Shown in pieces: positions 19,485 to 27,607 of a stretch of DNA of 64,000 nt (within the stretch, counting starts at the first letter, position 1; the number at the start of each line of letters is the position of its first letter). A program made the position numbers and the translations under genes. The notes under the pieces are model-generated. The model had not been told where the DNA came from. It saw nothing but the letters and a program-made list of their open reading frames with translations, and did not search any database. The DNA is taken from NCBI GenBank assembly GCA_007858575.1, contig CP042279.1, positions 2,170,001 through 2,234,000 of the forward strand, given 5' to 3'. The stretch is from Streptomyces sp. WAC08241. GTDB lineage: Bacteria; Actinomycetota; Actinomycetes; Streptomycetales; Streptomycetaceae.

Positions 19485-19550
19485 CTCACTGTGCGCTGTG
19501 CTTCGTGCTCTGTGCTGTGCGTTTCGTGCTTCGTGCGCGGTGTGCGTACG
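19485..19550. repeat. Low-complexity spacer of short GCAC-based repeats
   Basis: The gap between the ligase stop (19556) and the carrier-protein start (19469) is filled by imperfect 7-9 bp repeats. On the minus strand these read like GCACGAA, GCACGAAAC, GCACAGCACAGA and GCACGAAGCAC. The unusual A/C composition stands out from the GC-rich surroundings. It could be slippage, a spacer or an mRNA element. Confidence 0.7.
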
Positions 19551-19555
19551 GGGCT

Positions 19556-20410
19556 TCAGGCGCCGGCCTCGCGCAGGCGGTCGAGCGCCCGCGCGGGGTG
19601 CCGTGGGCGAGGACCATCGCGTGGACCCAGCGTTCGACGCCGAAGGCGACGCAGGCGCTGTACGCCGGTCCCCCGGAGCCCGCGCGGATGTCCAGGCGCT
19701 CGCCGAAGAAGTTGCGGTGCCGGTTCACGGAGGCGATCGCCGTGCCGTCGGGGGCGCTGAACTCGTGCTTGACCGGGTCGAGGGCCATGAGCCGGGCCCG
19801 GGAGCCGCCCTTGTCGTAGAAGGGGTCGTCGGCGACGGCCCGGGTGAGGTCGAGGCCGAGCCGCCCGGCCAGCTCCCGGACGAACGCGGCGCCGTGCTCC
19901 AGGTGCTCCAGGGCGCCTTCCTTGGTGCCGAGGTAGAGGACCTCCCGCATGTGGAAGCCCCACAGGCGCCGCAGACCGTCGAAGTGGGTCTCGTTGCGGA
20001 AGCAGCGGCCGGCGGCGGAGAGCCGCAGGCCGTCCTCGCCGACGTCCCGGCCCTCCAGGAGAGCAGCAGTCCGTAGCAGGTGGCGGACGGCAGCAGGTAG
20101 CCGGTCGGCCGGAGCGGGAGGTCGACCGGGGCTTCCCCGGCCGCCAGGCCGTCGAGCGCGTCGGGCGCGAACCGGCCGGCGGAGACGCCGAGGTGGGGAA
20201 GTTGCGGAAGAAGTCGAGGCGGGCGAGGCCCTCCACGGAGAGCAGGGGCGGCCCCACCACCTCGGGGGCGGAGAGCCGGGCGGCCAGGCCGGTGAGCAGC
20301 TCGTCCAGGCCGCGCAGCAGCGCGGTGTGGTCCGGGTCCAGGGTGATCAGACCCGGTCCCGGGCTCCTCAGGCCGCCGTCGGGCAGGACCGTGGTGCCGG
20401 GTGTGCTCAT
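19556..20410 (-). CDS. Amino acid:[carrier protein] ligase (truncated class II seryl-tRNA synthetase homologue)
   Basis: Protein of about 284 residues with only a class II aaRS catalytic core and no tRNA-binding arm. Motif 2 is AAGRCFRNETHFDGLRRLWG followed by FHMREVLYLGTKEGALEHLE. Motif 3 is SACVAFGVERWVHAMVLAHG. The Cys pattern of the family's zinc site is present (PSATCYGLL; CVAFGVER). ADDPFYDKGGSRARL and the NRHRNFFGERLDI segment also match aa:CP ligases such as those of Bradyrhizobium. That family activates an amino acid with ATP and loads it on a free-standing carrier protein, here the next gene downstream. Breaks near 20200, 20060 and 19590. Confidence 0.88.
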   Translation of the reverse strand: MSTPGTTVLPDGGLRSPGPGLITLDPDHTALLRGLDELLTGLAARLSAPEVVGPPLLSVEGLARLDFFRNFPTSASPPAGSRPTRSTAWRPGKPRSTSRSGRPATCCRPPPATDCCSPGGPGRRRGRPAALRRRPLLPQRDPLRRSAAPVGLPHAGGPLPRHQGRRPGAPGARRRVRPGAGRAARPRPHPGRRRRPLLRQGRLPGPAHGPRPGQARVQRPRRHGDRLREPAPQLLRRAPGHPRGLRGTGVQRLRRLRRRTLGPRDGPRPRHPARALDRLREAGA

Positions 20411-20602
20411 GGGGAACCGCTCCCTCTGGGGTGGGCGAACAGTCAGGGGTGCCGACGGGACGGACGGGGCGGACGCGCCGCGGCCCGGTCTCCGGCCGTG
20501 AACGGCCTCGCGGGCGGCCGGTGTCGACCGGGCACGGCGAAGAGACGTCTGACGCCCCGTCAGGGCCGGACCGCGCAAGGGGACAGTAAGCCAGTTCCCG
20601 AA

Positions 20603-20635
20603 CTGTTGTCTAGACCAAAGTAACCGTCCTGACAA
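20603..20635 (-). promoter_or_regulatory. Leftward promoter with overlapping DasR/GntR-like palindrome
   Basis: On the minus strand TTGTCA (20630-20635), a 17-bp spacer and TAGACA (20607-20612) form a sigma-70-like promoter for the ligase/ACP/PPTase genes. The -10 box lies inside TTGTCTAGACCA (20606-20617), one mismatch from the DasR-type core TGGTCTAGACCA. Binding there would block transcription. Leader about 190 bp. Confidence 0.55.
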
Positions 20636-20672
20636 CGTTTGCCCCGATCCCTCCGCGACTCAACTCGGTCTA

Positions 20673-20709
20673 TTGAGATGGCACTTGCCACCCGCTAAGG
20701 TCTAAACCA
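20673..20709 (+). promoter_or_regulatory. Rightward promoter with overlapping DasR/GntR-like palindrome
   Basis: TTGAGA (20673-20678), 17-bp spacer, TAAGGT (20696-20701) fits a promoter for the dioxygenase operon. The -10 box overlaps AGGTCTAAACCA (20698-20709), two mismatches from TGGTCTAGACCA. A weaker GGTCTA half is at 20667. Leader about 175 bp. The region 20411-20882 holds no supported gene. Confidence 0.55.
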
Positions 20710-20882
20710 ATTCTGCCGCACGGCGTGGTGCCCGACCAGCGCCACGGCACGTCCGGCCGTCCGCGCCGTCCGCCGCCGACCCCTCGCCGGGGGTCGCCGC
20801 GTGCTGCCCGCCGGCCGGGGAGGAGCGCTTCCCGCCCCGGGCTCCCGGACCTCCTCCCCGACTCCCGCACCTGGAGGGACCC

Positions 20883-21971
20883 ATGACGACCCCCGCCCCG
20901 CACCGTCCCCCGCGCCGCCCCCATCTGTACCGGGCGGCCTCGGACCTGCCGTACTTCAGCGCGGACGGCGAGTCCTACCTCGCGCAGACCACCCTGCGGG
21001 AGCTGAGGAAGTCGCGGCCGCTGCGGGTGCTGTCCGAGGAGGACTTCGCCCACTGGCAGACGTACGGCTACGTCGTCGTCCGGGAGGCGATTCCGGCGGA
21101 GGCGGCCCGGCGGCTCCTGGACTTCGCCTGGGAGTTCCAGGGGCTCGACCCGGAGCGGCCGGAGAGCTGGTACGAGGACCGGCCCTTCCGCTCCCAACTG
21201 GACCGGCAACTGCACGTCTACGGCTTCGTGGAGGCGTACCACCACCAGCTCCTGTGGGACAGCCGCCAGGCGCAGCGGGTGTACGACGCCTTCGTGGACG
21301 TGTGGGACTGCGAGGAGCTGTGGGTCACCCAGGACCGGCTCAACCTCAACCCGCCCAACGTCAGGAACCGCGACCGCGCCCTGATCGAACCCACCGACCG
21401 GGGGTTCGACATCGAGCTGCACTGGGACATCGACACCACGCTCGGCGTGCCGCCGCAGCGGGTGCAGGGGATCATCGCGCTCAACGACACCCGCCCGGAG
21501 TCGGGCGGGTTCCAGTGCTGCCCCGAGCTGTTCCGGCGGTTCGAGGAGTGGAAGGTCGGCCAGCCCGCCGACCGGGACCCGATCCGGCCCGCCGCGGACC
21601 GGGACGCGTACCCCGTCGTCCGCCCCGACCTGCGCCCCGGCGACCTGCTGATCTGGAACGGGCTCCTCGCCCACGGGGTGGCCCGCAACACCTCGGAGGA
21701 CCAGGTGCGGGCCGTCCAGTACCTGTCGATGATGCCGGCCCTGGAGGAGCACGAGCGGCTGCGGAGGTCCCGCGTCGACTCCTGGCGGCACCTGCGCACC
21801 CCGCGCTGGAACCGCACCCTCGTGGGCGATCCCGTCCGGCACGAGTCCGAGCGCTACCCCACCGCCGTCCTGAACGAGCTGGGCGGCCGGCTGCTCGGGC
21901 TCACCTCGTGGAAGGACCGCGACGAGCGGGCGGGCAAGGACGGGGAGCCGTCGTGCGCCGCGTCTGCCTGA
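20883..21971 (+). CDS. Phytanoyl-CoA dioxygenase-like Fe(II)/2-oxoglutarate oxygenase
   Basis: Intact 362-residue double-stranded beta-helix oxygenase. Iron ligands: His and Asp in IELHWDIDTTLG and the distal His in LIWNGLLAHGVARN; VRPDLRPGDLLIW precedes the distal His as in the PhyH family. The N-terminal part contains EEDFAHWQTYGYVVVREAIP, the usual PhyH opening. It likely hydroxylates or otherwise oxidises an amino acid or pathway intermediate. It is first gene of the rightward operon; the next gene starts 19 bp before its stop. Ribosome site GGAGGGACCC just upstream. Confidence 0.88.
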   Translation: MTTPAPHRPPRRPHLYRAASDLPYFSADGESYLAQTTLRELRKSRPLRVLSEEDFAHWQTYGYVVVREAIPAEAARRLLDFAWEFQGLDPERPESWYEDRPFRSQLDRQLHVYGFVEAYHHQLLWDSRQAQRVYDAFVDVWDCEELWVTQDRLNLNPPNVRNRDRALIEPTDRGFDIELHWDIDTTLGVPPQRVQGIIALNDTRPESGGFQCCPELFRRFEEWKVGQPADRDPIRPAADRDAYPVVRPDLRPGDLLIWNGLLAHGVARNTSEDQVRAVQYLSMMPALEEHERLRRSRVDSWRHLRTPRWNRTLVGDPVRHESERYPTAVLNELGGRLLGLTSWKDRDERAGKDGEPSCAASA

Positions 21972-23318
21972 CCCTGCCCACCGACCGGGCCTGCGCCGCG
22001 ACCGTACGGGCGGTCGCGGAGGAGGCGGCCCACGGCGCCCGGCACTTCGACATCGAGGTGCACCTGCTGATCCTGGACTCGTCCGGGGCGGCGGACCTCG
22101 CCGCCCACCGGGAGGCGGTGGCCGCGCTGCCGCCGGAGCCCGGCGTGGTCGTCCACCACTTCGACGAGGACGAGCAGCGGGACTTCCTGCGCGGGGCGGT
22201 CGCCCGGTCCGGGGTCGCCGCACCGGACCGGGTGCTCGACCTGATGCTGCCGTCCGGGGTCTCCTACGGGGCCTGCACCAACCGGGCCTTCCTGATCGCG
22301 GAGGCCCTGGGCTGCGCCTCGGTGCACCGCAGGGACTCCGACAGCCGCTACCAGTACCTGGACGGGAAGCCCGTCCTCCCGATCCACCACGAGCTGACGG
22401 CGATCGGGCGGCGGGCCGCCGACGTGGCGGGGCTCGTGTCGCGCAGCCGGCTCGACCCGGCGCTCGCCGACCGGCCGGTGGCCATGGTCGGCGGCTCGTT
22501 CGTCGGCGAGATGTCCGTGGACGTGGCGGAGATCCGGGCCCTCGACCCCTCGTCCACGACGACCTCGTCGGCCTCTCCGTCCCGGCCGGGTATCCGGAGA
22601 TCTGGCGGCGGAACCTCGTCGACGAGGCGTTCCGGGGCGCCGGGACCGCCGCGTTCACCGGCGACCTCACCACGCTCACCACCGTCGCCCCCACGCGCGT
22701 GGACATGTGCAACATCGCCTTCGCGCGCGAGGTCTACGGCCGGGTGCCGCTGCCGCCCGCCACCGACACCATCGGCAGCGACTACTTCCTCGTCCACCTG
22801 GTGCACGGCGCCCGGCTGCCCGGTGTGCTGCACAACCGGCACATCGTCAACTTCCACACGCTGGAGCGGCGTTCGGACGCGGGATTCCTCGCGTACCAAC
22901 TGCGGCTGACGAAGTTCCTGCTCGCCGCCCCGCACCTCCAGGCCGTGCACGCCAAGGCGGCGGCCGGCGACGGGCCGCTCGACGCCGACGGGCTCGTCCG
23001 CGCCTCCGTCGTCGCCGCGGCGATCCGGGACGGGGCGGGACCCGACCCGGCGGAGGACGCCGAGCGGTTCGACGTGGTCGAGCGCTCCTACCGCAAGCTC
23101 GGCGGCCGGTACGCGGCCGCCGCCGACGTCCTCGCCGCCCGCCGCGAGCGCCTCCTCGACGAGGTGCGGCGGGACATGGCGGACTTCGCCCTCCTCGTCG
23201 ACGCGTGGGGGTCCCTGGCCCGCGCGAGCGAGGGACACCCGCCGTCCCCGGCGCACGAGGGCCGCTCCCCGTCGGCCGCGCGCGAGACCCTCCCCCGTCC
23301 CCGAAAGGCACCGCATGA
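21953..23318 (+). CDS. Uncharacterised protein with glycosyltransferase-like N-terminus (possibly DUF6271)
   Basis: About 455 residues. It starts VRRVCLTLPTDRACAATVRA and contains a Rossmann-like half with HFDIEVHLLILDSSGAADLA and ASVHRRDSDSRYQYLDGKPV, where the DSDS element resembles the metal-binding DxD of GT-A enzymes. Later come VAMVGGSFVGEMSVDVAEIR, TRVDMCNIAFAREVYGRVPL and DTIGSDYFLVHLVHGARLPG. I associate this with the streptomycete DUF6271 family, from memory only. One shift near 22555. GTG start with GGGGAG upstream. The probable stop (PKGTA, TGA 23316-23318) lies in another frame after a late shift. Its place within the operon suggests a core step. Confidence 0.6.
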
Positions 23319-25096
23319 GCCGCCGTCCACGGCCCCTCCCCCGGCCCGGGGCGGTGGCCGCCCCGTGACCGTCCACGAGCGGGACCTCCCGCGCCCGTCG
23401 AAGACGCACGCCGTCACCGTCGCCTACGCGGGCGGCGAGGAGCGCCGGGGCCCGGTCACCCTGGGCCAGGCCAACATGATCCGGTGCATGCTGCGGGACG
23501 AGCCCGAGCACATCAACATCCACGACGTGTGGCCGGTGCCCGCGGGGACCCGGACGGACGCGGTGCTCGACGCCCTGCGCGCCCTGGTCGTACGGCACGA
23601 GGCGCTGCGCACCACGTTCCCGGAGGGGGCGGGGCCGCCGGGGGCGCCGTGCCCCGCGAGCAGGTCGTGGCGGCCGAGGGCGAGTTCACGGTCACCGTCC
23701 TCGACCACGAGGCGCTCCCCCGGACGCCGGGCGGTACGCCGACGCGGTGGCCCGCCGGTCCCGCGTCGCACGCTTCCGCCTGGACCGGGACTTCGGTCTG
23801 CGGATCTCCCTCGTCGTCCTGGACGGCGCGCCGGTCTTCGTCGCCCTGGCGGCGAGCCACGCCGTGACCGACGTCAGCGCCCTCGGCGTCCTGGAGGAGG
23901 ACTGGCGGGCCCTCCTGAGCGGCCCCCTGCCGCCGCAGACCGCCTTCACGCCGCTGGACCTCGCCGCCGAGGAGGCCGCCCCGGCGGGCCTCCGGAGGTC
24001 GGCGGCGTCCCTGCGGTACTGGGAGCGGATCATCCGCACCGGCCCCCAGGCCATGTTCGACGGGCCGGGCGCCGAGGGCACCGAGGTCGGGACGCCGGAG
24101 GTGACGCTCCGGTCCCTGCGGGGCGCGCGGGCGCTCGCCCGGGTGGCCGGGCGCACCGGCGGGCTGCCGTCCACGGTGCTGCTCACGGCCTGGTGCGCGC
24201 TGGTCGCCCACCGGACGGGACAGAGCGCCTGCGTCGCCGCCGTCCCGACCTCCAACCGCTTCCACGACCGGCTCGTGCGCGCGGTGAACACCGTGTCGCA
24301 GGACGCGCTGCTCGCCCTCGACGTGCGGGTGCCGTCCTTCGACGCGCTGCTCGCCAAGGCGTGGGGGCGGCGCTCGACGCCTACCGGCACAGCCGGTTCG
24401 ACGCGGTCGCCCTGTGGGAGATGATCGACCGGACCACCTTCGAGCGCGGCAGCCGGTTCGCCCGGGACGTGGTCTTCAACGACGTGAGCGCCCTGTCGGG
24501 GGCCGGCGGGACGGAGCCGGACGGGCCGGACCTCGAACTGGGCCGCGGCCCGGTCCAGGTCCTTCCGACCCGGCTGCTGGCCTTCGTGCACGAGACGGAG
24601 CCGCTGCTGCGGATCGGTCTGTGGGCCGACCCCGCGCTGTTCGCGCCGGGCGAGGCGGAGGGCTTCCTGACCGGTCTCGTACGGCTCCTGGAGGCCGCCG
24701 CCGAGGGGGACGTGCCGCTCGCCTCGCTGACCGGGGTGACGGGGGTCCGTCCGGTGGAGCGCGGCCCCGACTGGCTGCGGACGGACGGCTGCTGGTCTCG
24801 CCGCCGGCCGTCGCGGACGCCCTGGGCGACGCCCTCGGAGGCGTACCCGTGCACGTCGCGGCGGACGGGGCCGGGGAGGGCCTCACCGCGTTCGTCGCCT
24901 CCGGCGGCGCGCCCCTGACCCCCGCGCGGGCCCACGCCGCGCTGATGCACGTCCTCCCGGGCCGTCCCGGGGTCCTCGCCCCCGCCGGTACGTGATCGTC
25001 CAGGACCCGCCGGAGGAGGCGGACCGGACGGACGCGCGGCTCCGGCAGCACATCCTCACCGAAGGGAACGGCCGGACTCCGGCGGAACCGACATGA
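23315..25096 (+). CDS. Free-standing NRPS condensation-domain protein
   Basis: About 580 residues, no A, T or TE domain. Condensation landmarks: opening GPVTLGQANMIRCML, the C2-type ALVVRHEALRTTFPE, the active-site segment ALAASHAVTDVSALG (HHxxxDG is SHAVTDV: second His and Asp kept, first His and Gly changed) and the C5-like VPTSNRFHDRLVRAVNTVSQ. The C-terminal 100 residues (PDWLRTDGCW onward) are not recognised. Comparable free-standing C domains (VibH) join a carrier-bound acyl group to a soluble amine. Start could be ATG 23315 (ATGA overlap, needs a shift) or GTG 23365. Breaks near 23640, 23735, 24365, 24790 and 24990. Confidence 0.82.
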
Positions 25097-26381
25097 CGAC
25101 GAACGACGTGACGACGCACGACGCGCCCGTGGAGCGGGACCCCGACTCCCCGCCCAGCCCGTGGGGTTCGGGCCGCTTCCGGCTGTTCTTCACCGCCCGC
25201 AGCACCTCGCTGCTCGCCGACGGCATGCTGATGGTCTCGCTGACCACGGCCGTGCTCGGCGCGGGGTACGGGGCGAGCGGCGTGGGGTACGCGCTCGCCG
25301 CCTGGATGGCGCCGATCGTCCTCCTGGTGCTTCTTCGGCGGCGTCCTCGCCGACCGGTTCACCCCGCAGGTGATGATGGTCGGCGCGGACCTGGTGCGCA
25401 TGGTGGCCATGCTCGCCCTCGCGGGGCTCCTCGCCCTCGGGGACGTACGGCTGTGGCACGTCATGGCGCTGCTCGCGGTCAGCGGCGCGGCGACCGCGAT
25501 GTTCCAGCCCGGTCTGGCGAGCCTGGTGCCGCGGGTGGCCGAGGACATCCAGCGGGCCAACGCGCTGCTGCGGATATCGGAGTCGATCTGCACCCTGCTC
25601 GGCCCCGGCCTCGCCGGTCTCCTCGTGGCGTACTGGGACGTGGCCGGCTCCTTCCTGGTGATCGCGGCTTCTACGCGTGCAGCGCCCTGGGGCTCGCGCC
25701 GCTGCGGAGGCTCGGCACGGCCCCGGACGGGACCGACGAGCCGATCTGGCAGCGGCTCGCCACGGGCTGGCACGAGTTCCGGTCCCGTTCCTGGCTGTGG
25801 GGCGTCATCGCCGTGTGGGCCGTCTACGGCCTGTTCGTCTTCGGCCCGGCCCTGCCGCTGGGCGCCGCGCTCCTGACCGAGCAGCACGGTGCCGACGGGT
25901 ACGGCTGGATCGCCTCCGCCGACGGCGCCGGGACGATCGTCGGCGGGCTGCTCGGTATGCGGGTGCGGCCCCGCCGGCCGCTGGTCGCGGGCGCGTGCGC
26001 CATGTTCTTCTTCTCGCTCAACCCCTGGCGCCCGCCCTGGGCTGGTCGTTCGCGCTCACGGCCGCCACGGGCGTCCTGGCGGGCTGCGGGTTCGCCTTCT
26101 GGGGCGTCATGTGGGCGACCAGCGTGCAGTCGCACATCCCGCTGGCCGTCCTGAGCCGGGTCTCGGCCTACGACGTGGCCGGGTCCATCATGGTCATCCC
26201 GGTGGGCCGGGCCCTGGCCGGTCCGGCGGCCGAGTCCGTGGGCGCCGACCGCGTGCTGCTCTTCTCGTCCGTCATGGGCGTCGTGTGCCTCGCGGTCATG
26301 CTGGCCGTGCCCGCCGTCCGGGCGCTGCGCCGGGCGCCGGAGAAGCCCTCCGGGGCGGACCGCGCGGTCGCGGACGGCTGA
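25093..26381 (+). CDS. MFS efflux transporter
   Basis: About 430 residues, 10-12 membrane helices, related to the macrolide-efflux (MefA-like) branch: FFTARSTSLLADGMLMVSLT, FGGVLADRFTPQVMMVGADL (motif A-like GGxLADR), ATAMFQPGLASLVPRVAEDI, ANALLRISESICTLLGPGLA and GTIVGGLLGMRVRPRRP. It starts in an ATGA overlap with the condensation gene and closes the operon, so export of, or self-protection from, the cluster product is likely. Shifts near 25330, 25665 and 26030. Confidence 0.88.
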
Positions 26382-26508
26382 GCGGCACGGCCCCGGACCC
26401 CTCCCCGGGGAAACGGGTGTGCGATTGTCGTACGCGCGTGATAGTCACTACCTCCACGGGGCGGGTGATCACTGACCGCCCCGTTCGTACGGAACAAGGG
26501 GTGGGGAC

Positions 26509-27482
26509 ATGGCGTTGCTCCGTGGCTGGGGGCTCACGCTGGGGAAGAGGGCGGGCCGGCCCGCCGCACGACTGGAGAAGGACTCGGACGATCCCGAGGT
26601 GCTCCGTCTGAAGGGGGCCGCCGCCGCGGCGGACTGGGCCACCGTCCGGGAGGTGCTCGAAGCGCGTCCCGAGAGCGAGGGCCGGACGGACCTGTTGTGG
26701 ACCGTCTGCGACACCGCCGGGGTCGAGAAGTGGATCACCGGCGTGGCCGAGGGCGAGCCGGGCGGCGCTGCCCCGCCTCGTGGCGGGCCTGCGCCACGTC
26801 AGTCGGGGCTGGGAGGCCCGGACCTCGGCGAGCGCGAAGAACGTCTCGCGGGAGCAGTTCGAGGTCTTCCACGAGCGGCTGCGCACGGCCGAGCGGTGGC
26901 TGTACGAGGCGGCCGAGCTCGAGCCGGCCTGGGCCTCGCCCTGGTACTGCCTCCAGATCAGCGGGCGCGGCCTGGAGGTCGGGCCGGAGATCGCGCGGCG
27001 CCGCTTCGAGGCGACGGTGCGGCGCGCCCCGCACCACCTGGAGGCGCACCAGCAGCAGTTGCAGCAGGTCTGCCGCAAGTGGGGCGGTTCGCACGAGGAG
27101 ATGCACGACTTCGCGCGCGCGTCGATGCTGGCCGCCCCGGGCGGCACGCTCCTCGGCCAGCTCGTCGCGGTCGCGCACCTGGAGGAGTGGCTCTCCCTCG
27201 ACTCCGGTCCCGACGCCGCCTACATCCGCCGGCCCGAGGTGGCCGCGTCCCTGAACGAGGCGGCGGACCGTTCGTACCGGCACCCGGACTTCGTCCGCCG
27301 GGGCGGCTGGCTCCAGGTGCTCAACAGCTTCGCCATGGCCTTCTCGCTCGCCGGGGACCGCGAGGCCGCCCGGGAGTGCTTCCGGGCCACCGAGGGCGGG
27401 TCACCGAGTTCCCCTGGTCCTACCTGAACGGCTCCGACCCCTCGCGGCCTACCGCGAGCGGCGCGCGGCGGCCGGCCGCTGA
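26509..27482 (+). CDS. Uncharacterised helical-repeat protein
   Basis: About 320 residues, rich in amphipathic helices with TPR-like spacing: LKGAAAAADWATVREVLEAR, ERWLYEAAELEPAWASPWYC, TVRRAPHHLEAHQQQLQQVC and AMAFSLAGDREAARECFRAT. The tail reads FPWSYLNGSDP ... AYRERRAAAGR. No catalytic motif is seen. Shifts near 26765, 27395 and 27450. It lies 125 bp upstream of the HSP90-like gene and may belong with it. Confidence 0.7.
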
Positions 27483-27607
27483 ACCCGCGGGCGGCCGGGC
27501 TCCGTACCGGCTCCGCCCCCACCGGACCGGCGGCCGGTTCCACCGCCCCGCACCTCCTCTTCCTCCCGCCCGTCGTCGCGGGCGCGTTCACCGAAAGACT
27601 TCACCGG

